Of a DNA stretch of 64,000 nt, positions 9,349 to 17,934 are shown one piece after another (position 1 is the first letter of the stretch; every line of letters starts with the position of its first letter). A model generated the notes under the pieces. The model saw nothing but the letters and a program-made list of their open reading frames with translations. It was not told the origin of the DNA and ran no database searches. Position numbers and translations under genes: made by a program. Source of the DNA: Betaproteobacteria bacterium (GTDB taxonomy: Bacteria; Pseudomonadota; Gammaproteobacteria; Burkholderiales; SG8-39); contig VBCA01000019.1 in NCBI GenBank assembly GCA_005881575.1, forward strand, positions 1 through 64,000, in the 5' to 3' direction.

Positions 9349-10818
9349 ATGAACTGCAGACGAATGATGTCCGTGATTTTGTCGGGCGTCCTGTCTATTT
9401 TTTGTTTGTCCACCGTCGCCAAAGAGGACAGGGAAGACAGAAACGACAGGGAGGCGAGGCATCAAGGGGAAGCGATCCCCGCGTTGATCCAGGCGCGGCA
9501 GAAATTCTTCGGGATCGAGAATGTCGACGACAAAGGGAGAGTGGACAAGGACAAAGTCATCTTCTCCTGGGCGACGAATACCACGTACGTCGCATCGGTT
9601 CTGGGACGCGTCATCCTGCTCGACAGCTACATCAATCGTCCGGAGTTGCCCACCGCGCCCCTGGACAAGCGCCGCACCCCGATCCTGCCCCAGGATTTCG
9701 TGGACGTGCGTCCGGAAGCGATCTTCCTCGGCCACGGCCACGGCGACCACGCGGACAACGCCGCTTACGTCGCGAAATGGACCGGCGCGACGATCTACGC
9801 GTCGCCGGAAACCTGCGATGTGATGCAGCTGGACGTGGCGAGGATGTTCAACGATCCCAATTTGCACAACGGCGGGGCCAAGATCATCCCGAACGGCGCT
9901 CCGGTCGACTGCGTCGGGGCCGTGCCGCGAAACTCCCCTCCGGGAGAGTACACGGGCACGCTGGCCAATCCGACGGGCGGCACGACGACGGTCAGAAGGA
10001 TCACCCAGTTCGACCCGCAGATCTGCATCCTCACCTTCAAGCATATCCACTCGGGGACGGCGCCCGCCGATCCGTCCTTCCCCCACACGCCGCTCAACAA
10101 TCTCGGCGATCCGCGCTATGCGGGAGCCGTCGCCACCAGTACGACGCCACCCCCCACCGTCACCACCTTTCCGGCGATGTTCCCGGCCGGCACGTCCTTA
10201 AATCCTTCCAACCCGCCGCTCCCCGGGCAGATGGACCTGCGCACCACCGGCTTCGGCGGAACCGCCGGAGTCATCGAGATCTTCTATCAATTCGTCGTGC
10301 GCAAAGGAGACAACAACTTCACCTTCGCCTTCGTCAATTCGGCGGGTCCCGTGAAGGAAGGCATAGGCGCCGGTTCCCCCGGTCTGATCAGCCTGGCTCA
10401 ATTCAACGACCCGGTGAATAACGGCCCCGCGATCGCGCTTGCCGCGGAAATAGGCAAGGGGTTGTTCTCCATCATGGACAACCTGCCCCAAACGGACGTG
10501 CTCATGGGCTCGATCGTCAGCCTCGGGGCGGCGAACAACCAGCAGCGCGATATCATCCAGTACACCCAGCATCTCAAGCCCAAGGTCTACTATCCGGGCC
10601 ATCTGACCGACGTTGCGCAGGCAGGCTCGGCGCTCTATCACAAGATCAACTGGCGCGAAACGGCGCAGAACATGGGCTTCCCGCAAAGCGAGTGGCCGGA
10701 ATTCCGCCTGCTGGTCGACCCGAACGACTTCCTCGTGCCGCAGGTCTTTACGCCGGGCGACCAGCGCTGGTCGAAGTCGCACGAGGCGGAACGCCGCGTG
10801 GCTTCACAGTGCCATTGA
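9349..10818 (+). CDS. secreted metallo-beta-lactamase-fold hydrolase
   Basis: Protein of 489 residues with an N-terminal signal peptide (hydrophobic core VILSGVLSIFCLST) followed by a charged Lys/Asp/Glu/Arg linker. The HxHxDH zinc motif HGHGDHAD is near residue 130, with further His in KHIHSG and YYPGH that could complete the site. A long insert separates these elements. The fold is that of zinc-dependent hydrolases; the substrate is unknown. The start ATG at 9349 has GAGGAG nine bases upstream. The protein is larger than typical family members (about 250-300 residues). It follows the LVIVD gene; both products are predicted to be exported. Confidence 0.78.
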   Translation: MNCRRMMSVILSGVLSIFCLSTVAKEDREDRNDREARHQGEAIPALIQARQKFFGIENVDDKGRVDKDKVIFSWATNTTYVASVLGRVILLDSYINRPELPTAPLDKRRTPILPQDFVDVRPEAIFLGHGHGDHADNAAYVAKWTGATIYASPETCDVMQLDVARMFNDPNLHNGGAKIIPNGAPVDCVGAVPRNSPPGEYTGTLANPTGGTTTVRRITQFDPQICILTFKHIHSGTAPADPSFPHTPLNNLGDPRYAGAVATSTTPPPTVTTFPAMFPAGTSLNPSNPPLPGQMDLRTTGFGGTAGVIEIFYQFVVRKGDNNFTFAFVNSAGPVKEGIGAGSPGLISLAQFNDPVNNGPAIALAAEIGKGLFSIMDNLPQTDVLMGSIVSLGAANNQQRDIIQYTQHLKPKVYYPGHLTDVAQAGSALYHKINWRETAQNMGFPQSEWPEFRLLVDPNDFLVPQVFTPGDQRWSKSHEAERRVASQCH

Positions 10819-10841
10819 GCGGGTCCTGCGGTTTGCGGTGG

Positions 10842-10872
10842 AAGGCGGCCCGAGGTGCCGCCTTCTTCTTCA
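10842..10872 (+). terminator. probable rho-independent terminator
   Basis: AAGGCGGC and GCCGCCTT form an 8-bp perfect stem with a seven-base loop, followed by a CTTCTTC pyrimidine tract, 24 bp after the metallo-beta-lactamase gene. Confidence 0.7.
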
Positions 10873-11042
10873 TCTAAAGGAAAAAATCGCCGAGAGCTCG
10901 TCGCCGTTGGGAAGGATGATGCGCGCTCTCAGCCGGTCTGCGGGCGACTCTCCTTGATCTCCCGGAGAAGCGCGGTTCCACGACCTGACCGGCTCGAGCC
11001 TCTGTGGGACGAGGCGCAGCGCGCGGTCGGGGAGCCGCGGCA

Positions 11043-11570
11043 TTGAGCCGCTCGACGCATGCGGGAGCCGTCGTCTTCAAGCTGACGGACCTAGGACCCC
11101 GCTATCTCCTCGTCGAGGCCAGCGGAAGGCGCGACCGGTGGGTCTTTCCGAAGGGCCACGTCGAGAACGGGGAGACCGCCGCCGACACCGCGCAGCGCGA
11201 GGTCGGCGAGGAGGCGGGCGTGCGCGCGCGGACGGTGCGGCGGCTGCGACGCGTCGAGCAGAAGCAGGAAGGGGATTGGATCTCGATCGCGTACTTCCTC
11301 ATGGCCTACGCCGGCCGCGCGACGCCGCTCGAGAAACGCAGGATCCGCTGGCTGAGCTTTGACGAAGCGATGGACGCGCTCGACCTGGAAAAGAGCCGGC
11401 GCGTGCTGCGCTCGGCGAATCGCATGATCTCGCTCGCGACCGGCGCGGAGCCGCCGCGCCGTCCTCGCGTTCTCCGCGTCGCCGCGCGCTTTGCCGAGTG
11501 GATCGTGGGGGGAGCGCTCGCGCTCATCCGTCCTCGCGGCGGTCGGCGCAAACGGCGCGTACGGGACTGA
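11043..11570 (+). CDS. Nudix hydrolase
   Basis: Contains a complete Nudix box: Gly, then Glu six residues on, then REVGEEAGV (about residues 40-62). The family hydrolyses nucleoside diphosphates linked to another moiety using Mg2+ held by the REVGEE glutamates. The TTG at 11043 (SD GGAG) starts directly on the first strand; the GTG at 11004 would add 13 low-complexity residues. The C-terminal 35 residues are hydrophobic then Arg-rich (RGGRRKRRV) and lie outside the fold, an unusual basic tail. The substrate cannot be predicted. Confidence 0.88.
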   Translation: MSRSTHAGAVVFKLTDLGPRYLLVEASGRRDRWVFPKGHVENGETAADTAQREVGEEAGVRARTVRRLRRVEQKQEGDWISIAYFLMAYAGRATPLEKRRIRWLSFDEAMDALDLEKSRRVLRSANRMISLATGAEPPRRPRVLRVAARFAEWIVGGALALIRPRGGRRKRRVRD

Positions 11571-11646
11571 CGGGCCGAACGCGACGGCCTTCCACCGCGG
11601 GTGTACGATGAGCGGCTGCTGCTGGACTGATCAGGGAGAAGAAAAC

Positions 11647-12357
11647 ATGACCTTCCATCGGGCCGCGCTCGTCCCGGCCCTGCTGTGCCTCTTCGCCGTG
11701 AACTCCATCGCCCAAACGCCCGCCGCCGCACCCCCCGCCGTTCCAGCCGACGTGAGCCCCCTCTACGTCGTCACCTACGTGGAGACCAAGCCGACCGCGA
11801 GGGACGAGGCCGCGGCGCTGCTGAAGTCCTACCGCAGCGCGAGCCGCGCGGCGCCGGGCAATCTGCGCTCGATCGTCGTGCAGCGCCCGCGCCGTCCGGG
11901 ACAGTTCGTCGTGGTCGCGGCCTGGAAGGACAAGGCGGCCTGGGACGCGCACATGGGGTCCGCGGGCACGAAGGAGTTTCGCGAAAAGCTCAATGCGCTG
12001 CGCAACGCGCCGGCGGACGACCGCTTCCACAATGCGCTCTCGGTCGGCCCGATGGAGGATGCGGCCGGCGCCGTCTACGGCGTCACCCACGTCGACGTGA
12101 TCCCGCCGCAGAAGGACAACGCCATCGTCGCGCTGAAGATTCTTGGTGACGCGAACCGCGCCGCGGCCGGCAACGTGCGCTTCGAGATCGTGCAGCAGAC
12201 CAACCGTCCGAACCATTTCACGGTGTTCGAGATCTGGCGCTCGCGCGAGGCCTTCGACGCGAACGGCATGTCCGCGCACCAGCGCGAGTTCCGCGACAAG
12301 CTCGCCGGGATGGCCGGCGCGCTCTACGACGAGCGCCTGTACGAAACTCTCAATTGA
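11647..12357 (+). CDS. secreted tandem ABM-domain protein
   Basis: Protein of 236 residues: a signal peptide (cleavage near NSIAQ, residue 23), then two copies of an antibiotic-biosynthesis-monooxygenase-like ferredoxin fold (about 40-130 and 140-230). Matching strands are YVVTYVETKPTARDEA / YGVTHVDVIPPQKDNA and QFVVVAAWKD / HFTVFEIWRS. ABM domains are small cofactor-free or haem-binding modules. The periplasmic location and tandem arrangement point to a binding or quinol-type role, but no function can be assigned. The ATG at 11647 is preceded by AGGGAGAAG. Confidence 0.75.
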   Translation: MTFHRAALVPALLCLFAVNSIAQTPAAAPPAVPADVSPLYVVTYVETKPTARDEAAALLKSYRSASRAAPGNLRSIVVQRPRRPGQFVVVAAWKDKAAWDAHMGSAGTKEFREKLNALRNAPADDRFHNALSVGPMEDAAGAVYGVTHVDVIPPQKDNAIVALKILGDANRAAAGNVRFEIVQQTNRPNHFTVFEIWRSREAFDANGMSAHQREFRDKLAGMAGALYDERLYETLN

Positions 12358-12379
12358 GGGGACAACACGACCTGCGGCG

Positions 12380-13159
12380 CTAGTCGAGCTTTTGCGGCCC
12401 GCCGATGATGAGCCCCTGGGCGAAATCCACCTCGATCAGGCGCAAGGCGTCGAGCACTTCATGGCTCTCGACGAATTCCGCGATGGTCTTGATCCCCATG
12501 GCGTGACACTTCTGGTTGATGGTTTCGACCTTCTCGGAAGCCGCGAGGCCCCGCCCGACGTCCTTCACGGTGCCGTAGCTGAGCTTCACGAAATCGGGCT
12601 TGAGCACTTTGAGGAAGTTGAACGAGCCCCCGCTGCCGTCGAAGCCGGCGAAAGTGAAGCGGCAGCCCAGGGGACCGAGCTGCGCCTGGATATTCTTAAG
12701 CTGCTCGGCGTGCAGCAGGGCAGTGTCCCAGCCGAGCTCGAAGGTGAAGAACCCTTCGGGAAGCTTCGCGCTCTCGATGTTCTTGGCGACGAAGTCCCCG
12801 AATGTGGGCTCGCGCAGCGTGTCCTCAGAAAGGTTGACGCCGTTTGCGGGTACCGGCGAGCCGGGCGTCGTCCGGGAGCGGGATTCCTGACTCCAGGCCG
12901 CAAGGCGGCTCACGACCCAGCGGTCGACGTACGGCAGCAGCCGGTACTCCTGCAGCATGGGAAAGAACGTTCCCGGCGGAAGCAGCTTCTCCTCTTCCTC
13001 CTTGAAGCGCACGAGGACCTCCTGGAACGGCGGCGCGTTTCCGGCGAGGGGCAGGATTTTCTGGGCGTAGAGCACGAAGCCGCCCGTCTTCAACGCCGCA
13101 ATCAGCTTGTCGGCGATGTTCTTCTGTATCGTGCTCTCGTCTTCCATCTGCAGTGTCAT
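12380..13159 (-). CDS. degenerate EAL-domain protein
   Basis: Stand-alone EAL domain of 259 residues. The scaffold is recognisable: EVLVR for EALLR, VNLS, FELG, an alpha/beta repeat with KLSYG, AEFVES for AEGVET, and FAQGLIIGGP near the end. Aligned by the following LK, the canonical DDFGTG becomes AGFDGSG, so both catalytic aspartates are lost, and the second Glu of the ELTE site is Trp. It is therefore probably inactive as a c-di-GMP phosphodiesterase and may be a c-di-GMP-independent regulator or a binding protein. It converges with the ABM gene (22 bp apart). No good SD is visible before either ATG (13159 or 13147). Confidence 0.82.
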   Translation of the reverse strand: MTLQMEDESTIQKNIADKLIAALKTGGFVLYAQKILPLAGNAPPFQEVLVRFKEEEEKLLPPGTFFPMLQEYRLLPYVDRWVVSRLAAWSQESRSRTTPGSPVPANGVNLSEDTLREPTFGDFVAKNIESAKLPEGFFTFELGWDTALLHAEQLKNIQAQLGPLGCRFTFAGFDGSGGSFNFLKVLKPDFVKLSYGTVKDVGRGLAASEKVETINQKCHAMGIKTIAEFVESHEVLDALRLIEVDFAQGLIIGGPQKLD

Positions 13160-13235
13160 ATTGCGCCGTCGGGTCCCGATTTCGGGGGGTTCCCAGGGCC
13201 GGAAAGACGCAAGAATTGTTCCCGAACAGGATCGC

Positions 13236-14369
13236 TCAGATACGCACCGCCTCGCGCGGCGGCTTCTTCGCCGCGCCGCCGACCGCTTTGTTGACCCGCG
13301 GCATCACTTCGTCAGCCATCAACTCCATCGAGCGGCGCGCGAGCGTCGGGTCCACCCAGTCCATCCCGGCATAGACGATCTCGCCGAAGTCGCCCGAGCG
13401 CTCGCGCAGGGCGAGCAGCTGGTCCACGACCTTGTTGACTGTCCCGCAGAGAACGAGCTCCGCGAGCAGCCGCTCGAGCGTCACCGCGCCGTCGTCCTCG
13501 CTCTCGTGCAGCTTGAAAATGACCTGACGCCCGGCGCGCAACATCTTCTCGCGCAGCTGTTTCCAGTAGAAGCGGTAGGGACTGGCAGGATCCTCGCGCG
13601 CGTAGCGCTCGGCGACGCGGTCGTCGTCGGACACGAAGATCGTGCGCGCAATGCGCCACTCGGCGGGATCGGGACTCTTCCCGGCGCGGCGCTTGCCTTC
13701 GGCGTAGTTCTCCCAGTGGCTGGGCAGCCAATGGGGGAGAAGAAAATTCGCGGACAGCGGATGAAAATCACGCTCGCCCATGGCGATCACGCCCTTGGAG
13801 CGGGGCGCGACAACCGTGCCGACGATCTCGGGCCGCGGCTTCTGCCAGGGCTTGTACATGATCCCCCGGCCGAGTCCGGGCACGAAGGTCTTCTCGGTCG
13901 TCACCTTGTAGCGGTTTCCGGGCAGGTCGATTCCATAGGGCGCATCGCGCTCCCAGATCGCAAGGATCACGTCGATCGCCTCGGCGAACATGCGGTTGCG
14001 GTCCTCGGCGAGGATGCCGAGCGCCTCGGCGTCCGAGGAGAGCGCTCCCGGGCTGACGCCGAATATGAAACGTCCCTTCGCGAGGTGGTCGAACATCGCC
14101 GCCTGCGCGGCGATCACCACCGGGTGCGATTGCGAGAGGTTGGAGGTCCCGGTCGCGAGCTTGATCGTCCGGGTCTCGCCGATCAGCGTCGCGAGGAAAA
14201 TGAAGCTGTTGCTGACGTTCTCGCAGCGGTCGGTGAGGTGCTCACCGACGAAGGCGTCGTGGAATCCGAGCCTGTCCGCGAGGACGATCGCCTCGCGGTC
14301 CTCCTGCAGCGTCTGCGCCGGATCGCGGTGCGGCGGATGCAGCGGCATCGTGAAGTAGCCCAGTCGCAT
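13236..14369 (-). CDS. LLM-class (luciferase-like) flavin-dependent monooxygenase
   Basis: TIM-barrel bacterial-luciferase fold of 377 residues. The N-terminal strand is MRLGYFTMPLHPP, followed by the DRLGFHDAFVGEH motif, KLATGTSNLSQSHP and FIFGVSPGALSSDAEALG. These are typical of FMNH2-dependent group C monooxygenases that oxidise long-chain or aromatic substrates with a separate flavin reductase. The ATG at 14369 begins at the first barrel strand; in-frame upstream starts exist at 14387 and 14453, and none has a clear SD. Divergent from the GGDEF-EAL gene with about 120 bp between. The substrate is unknown. Confidence 0.85.
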   Translation of the reverse strand: MRLGYFTMPLHPPHRDPAQTLQEDREAIVLADRLGFHDAFVGEHLTDRCENVSNSFIFLATLIGETRTIKLATGTSNLSQSHPVVIAAQAAMFDHLAKGRFIFGVSPGALSSDAEALGILAEDRNRMFAEAIDVILAIWERDAPYGIDLPGNRYKVTTEKTFVPGLGRGIMYKPWQKPRPEIVGTVVAPRSKGVIAMGERDFHPLSANFLLPHWLPSHWENYAEGKRRAGKSPDPAEWRIARTIFVSDDDRVAERYAREDPASPYRFYWKQLREKMLRAGRQVIFKLHESEDDGAVTLERLLAELVLCGTVNKVVDQLLALRERSGDFGEIVYAGMDWVDPTLARRSMELMADEVMPRVNKAVGGAAKKPPREAVRI

Positions 14370-14487
14370 GGGCGGAATGTGCCGCATCGGGGCGCGGCAG
14401 TCAAACGCGATCGCCTGTCCTTTCGCGGGGTACGTTAGAATCGCGCGAACCACTCAGCCGCACGGGCTTCGCGATACGAGGGAACCC

Positions 14488-16536
14488 ATGCCCCCTTTCG
14501 GACACAGGGACACGCGATATTCGGGCTACCCGGCTGAGCCGGCGGGGCGAGCATTCTCCCGGGATCCGGGCCGGAGCGAGCCTCGCTCCGCTCAAGCCAA
14601 GCCGGGGATACGACTCGATGAATCGACCGTGATCAAGTACTTGTCCATGGCGGGAGGGGATCCGGAACAGGCGGCGCGGCTGCGCCGCTTCATGCTCGCT
14701 TCGGCGGCCTACGCGGCCTGCGTGCCCCTGGTCTGGCTCGCTTGCAAATTCAACCTGATCGCACCGAAGCCCGCCTGGATCCTCGTCGCCATGATGGTCG
14801 CGGTGAACGCCGCGCTCTACGCGGCGCTTCGCACCGGCGTCAACCGGAAATTCAGCGACCCGGACCTGACCTGGCTGCACGTCTTCCTCGGCAACGTCGT
14901 GGTGATGGTCGCCGTCTACAGCTTCGACCAAGGGCGCGCCGTCGTGCTCAACCTGAGCCTGGTCGTGCTGACTCTCGGCGTCTTCCACTTCACCACCCGC
15001 GAGTTCGTTAAGGCCGCGCTGCAGATCCTCGCCGGCTACGCGGCGGTGATCAATCTGCTCATGTATTTCAAGCCGGAAACGGTGAACGTCTACCACGAAT
15101 GGTTCCAGTGGGCGGGGCTCGCCGCCGTGCTGCCCCTCTTCGCGGTCATCGGCGGCAGAATCAGCGGTCTGCGTCAGCGCCTGGGCGCGAGCAACGAGGA
15201 GCTCCGCTCGGCCCTCGGCAACGTGCGCCAGATCGCCACGCACGACCATCTCACGGGGCTGCCCAACCGGGTATTGTTCAACGAGGAGCTCCAGCGCGCG
15301 CTCGCCAGGGCGGAGCGTCACGCGAGGCCGGTCGGGCTGTTCTTCATGGACCTGGACCGCTTCAAGAACATCAACGACACGCTCGGCCACCAGTTCGGCG
15401 ACCGGGTGCTGCAGGAAGCCGCCAAGCGCCTTGCAAGCTGCGTGCGCGAAGGCGACATCATCGCGCGCCTCGGCGGAGACGAATTCGTGCTGCTGGTCGA
15501 GGAGCTGGGCGACCCCGCCGCGCTGACCGAGATCGCGCGGAAGCTGCTCGCGGCGGTGTCGGAGCTCCGCAAGATCGACGGGCAGGACCTCAACGTTACG
15601 CTGAGCATCGGGATCTGCGCCTATCCGGCCGACGGCCGCGACGCGAAGACGCTGCTGTCAGGAGCGGACATCGCCATGTACCGCGCCAAGGATCGCGGCC
15701 GCAACGGATTCTGCTTCTACTCCGCCGAGCTGCAATCGCACACGCCCGAGAAGCTCGCGCTGGAGGCCGGGCTGCGGCACGGCCTGGAGCGGAACGAGTT
15801 CCGCGTGTACTACCAACCCAAGATCGACATGACGACCGGGGCCATCACGGGGGTCGAGGCGCTGCTGCGCTGGCAGCACCCCGAGAAAGGCCTGCTCCTT
15901 CCGGAAAAATTCATCCACCTCGCCGAGGAAACGGGACTGATCGTTCCGATCGGCCTGTGGACGCTGCGCGAGGTCTGCACGCGCGCCAAAGCCTGGAAGG
16001 AAGCCGGACTGCCGCGGATGCCGATCGCGGTCAACCTGTCGGCGCTCCAGTTCCGCGAGGAGCAGCTCGTACCGCAGCTCGCGGAAATCCTAAAATCCAC
16101 CGGGACCGAAGCCGGCATCCTCGAACTCGAGATCACCGAAAGCATGGTGATGCGGGATCCGGACCTGGCGGTGAAGCTCATGCGCAATCTGCGTGCGATG
16201 GGCGTGCACCTCACCATCGACGATTTCGGAACCGGCTATTCGTCGCTCGGCTACCTCAAGCTCTTTCCGATCAACAATCTCAAGGTGGACAGGAGCTTCG
16301 TGCGCGACCTTGCGCATTCCAAGGACGATGTCGCCATCACGCGCGCGGTCATCGCGATGGCGCACAGCCTGGAGATGAACGTGATCGCCGAGGGCGTCGA
16401 GCTGCGCGAGCAGCTCGAGGTGCTGCGCAACGAGGGCTGCGACGAATTCCAGGGCTATCTGTGTCGGCCGCCGCTCGCGGAGGAGGATCTCATCACCTTC
16501 ATCCGGGAAGGCGGCACGCGCGGGACCCTGAGCTAG
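14488..16536 (+). CDS. membrane GGDEF-EAL cyclic-di-GMP enzyme
   Basis: Bifunctional c-di-GMP protein of 682 residues. A hydrophobic N-terminal region (about 65-225, roughly six segments) is followed by a GGDEF domain with intact GGDEF at 329-333. An RxxD inhibitory site (REGD) lies five residues before it, so product feedback is likely. The EAL domain is intact: EALLR (457-461), VNLS, ELEITES, DDFGTGYSS and AEGVE. Both diguanylate cyclase and phosphodiesterase activity are possible. The ATG at 14488 has GAGGG upstream; an alternative ATG at 14647 would drop a basic, Pro/Ser-rich N-terminus. A terminator follows at 16544. Confidence 0.93.
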   Translation: MPPFGHRDTRYSGYPAEPAGRAFSRDPGRSEPRSAQAKPGIRLDESTVIKYLSMAGGDPEQAARLRRFMLASAAYAACVPLVWLACKFNLIAPKPAWILVAMMVAVNAALYAALRTGVNRKFSDPDLTWLHVFLGNVVVMVAVYSFDQGRAVVLNLSLVVLTLGVFHFTTREFVKAALQILAGYAAVINLLMYFKPETVNVYHEWFQWAGLAAVLPLFAVIGGRISGLRQRLGASNEELRSALGNVRQIATHDHLTGLPNRVLFNEELQRALARAERHARPVGLFFMDLDRFKNINDTLGHQFGDRVLQEAAKRLASCVREGDIIARLGGDEFVLLVEELGDPAALTEIARKLLAAVSELRKIDGQDLNVTLSIGICAYPADGRDAKTLLSGADIAMYRAKDRGRNGFCFYSAELQSHTPEKLALEAGLRHGLERNEFRVYYQPKIDMTTGAITGVEALLRWQHPEKGLLLPEKFIHLAEETGLIVPIGLWTLREVCTRAKAWKEAGLPRMPIAVNLSALQFREEQLVPQLAEILKSTGTEAGILELEITESMVMRDPDLAVKLMRNLRAMGVHLTIDDFGTGYSSLGYLKLFPINNLKVDRSFVRDLAHSKDDVAITRAVIAMAHSLEMNVIAEGVELREQLEVLRNEGCDEFQGYLCRPPLAEEDLITFIREGGTRGTLS

Positions 16537-16543
16537 CGCGGGA

Positions 16544-16569
16544 CCCCGACCCGTCCGGGCCGGGGTTTT
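16544..16569 (+). terminator. rho-independent terminator
   Basis: CCCCGaCCC and GGGcCGGGG form an 8-bp stem with one internal mismatch and a four-base loop, followed by TTTT, eight bases after the GGDEF-EAL stop. It also lies between two convergent genes. Confidence 0.75.
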
Positions 16570-16590
16570 CCAGCGAAACCTGCTGCGACT

Positions 16591-16746
16591 TCAGGCCGGA
16601 ACGGGTTCCTTGGGCTTCACTTCGGGGGCGGCAGGTTTCGCGGGCGCGGAGGGCTTGTCTCTTTTGCTGTCGTCGGCCGTCTTCTTTCTGCGTTCTTCAT
16701 CGGCTTGGCGCGCTTTCCAGTACATCTCGTCCAATTCGTAGCACAT
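16591..16746 (-). CDS. small 51-residue charged protein
   Basis: Short gene with an AAGGAG Shine-Dalgarno seven bases before the ATG (start 16746). The product opens with MCYELDEMYWKARQADEERR, an amphipathic charged helix, then a Lys/Ala/Pro-rich tail ending KEPVPA. No signal peptide or membrane segment. The MCYELDE-YWKAR opening resembles small conserved hypothetical proteins I associate with betaproteobacteria, but no function is known to me. It converges with the GGDEF-EAL gene and is followed by that gene's terminator on the other strand. Confidence 0.68.
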   Translation of the reverse strand: MCYELDEMYWKARQADEERRKKTADDSKRDKPSAPAKPAAPEVKPKEPVPA

Positions 16747-16918
16747 GACGAACTCCTTTCGCATCAAGTGACTGGCAAGTCTCCCCTGTTACGCTTGGAG
16801 TTGCGCGATCCATGCTACTCCCGCCGTCCACGAAGTTCAACGGGAACGATCATGAAGCGTCCCGGGTGCGAAAACCTGTGCTACCGTTGCCGGAAAACCC
16901 CTTCCCCTTCGCGGCACC

Positions 16919-17905
16919 GTGAAAGATAATCCGATCGGCTCAGTCCGGGCTACAGCGCTTCTCGCCGGCGCGCTCATTCTCGGCGCGGCCTTCGCGCAGT
17001 CCCCGGGGTATCCGGCGAGGACGATTCGCCTGGTGGCGGGCACCGCCCCCGGCGGCATTACCGACTATCTCGCGCGCATGTCGGCCGAAGGCCTGGCGGT
17101 CCAGCTCGGGACGCAGGTCGTGGTCGAGAACAAGGCGGGCGCGACCGGCAATCTCGCGATCGAGCACGTGGCGAGATCGGCGCCCGACGGCTACACGCTG
17201 CTGCTCGTGGCGGGCGGAAACGTCGTCATCACGCCTTTCCTGTACGGCTCGCTGCCGTTCGATCCTCTGGAGGACATCGTGCCGGTTTTCAACATCGCCG
17301 GTGCGCCGCAGCTCCTGGTCGTGCCCGGGGCGCTTCCGGTAAACAACCTGCGGGAGTTCATCGCTTTCGCCAAGGCGAATCCGGGAAAGATGAACTACGC
17401 GTCGGCGGGTCCCGGAAGCACCACGCATTTGGCCGCCGATCACTTCGCGCGGCTCGCGGGAGTGCAAATGGTGCACGTCCCCTACAAAGGAACGGGGCCG
17501 GCGCTCACCGATCTCGTCGCGGGCCGCGTGCAGATGCTCTCGGTGGGTTTGGGGCCGGTGCAGGCGCACCTGAAGAGCGGCGCGCTCAAGGCGCTCGCGG
17601 CGGCCTCCAAGACGCGTCTCGCCGCGTTGCCGGGCGTGCCGACCTCCGCCGAAGCCGGGCTCCCGGGCTACGAGATGACCACCTGGTTCGGCATCTTCGC
17701 GCCGAAAGGCACGAGCCTCGAGATCGTGCGCCTGCTCAATGCAAGGATGCAGGCGGTGATCGACGACCCGAACACGAAGAAACGCCTGCTCGATTCGGGC
17801 ATCGAACCGATCGGCGGATCGGAGCAGGCGTTCGCGGAGCTGGTGCGCTCGGAGAGTCGCGCCTGGGAGCGGGTCGTCAGGGCCTCGGGCGTGAAGCTCG
17901 ACTGA
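16919..17905 (+). CDS. Bug-family (TctC-like) periplasmic receptor 1
   Basis: Tripartite-tricarboxylate-transporter-type solute receptor, 328 residues (family norm about 320-330). It has a signal peptide (cleavage after AAFAQ), then strand YPARTIRLVA, the ligand-loop APGGITD, VVENKAG, APDGYTL, YASAGPGSTTHL, VHVPYKG and GVPTSAEAGLPGYE. Bug proteins bind small carboxylates or amides by a Venus-flytrap mechanism. Starts at GTG 16919. A fumarylacetoacetase-family gene follows 29 bp later. It is closely similar to receptor 2 (18891) across its full length, so the two are tandem paralogues around the hydrolase. Confidence 0.93.
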   Translation: MKDNPIGSVRATALLAGALILGAAFAQSPGYPARTIRLVAGTAPGGITDYLARMSAEGLAVQLGTQVVVENKAGATGNLAIEHVARSAPDGYTLLLVAGGNVVITPFLYGSLPFDPLEDIVPVFNIAGAPQLLVVPGALPVNNLREFIAFAKANPGKMNYASAGPGSTTHLAADHFARLAGVQMVHVPYKGTGPALTDLVAGRVQMLSVGLGPVQAHLKSGALKALAAASKTRLAALPGVPTSAEAGLPGYEMTTWFGIFAPKGTSLEIVRLLNARMQAVIDDPNTKKRLLDSGIEPIGGSEQAFAELVRSESRAWERVVRASGVKLD

Positions 17906-17934
17906 GCCTGTTTTCGCGATCGAGGGAGAAGGCG

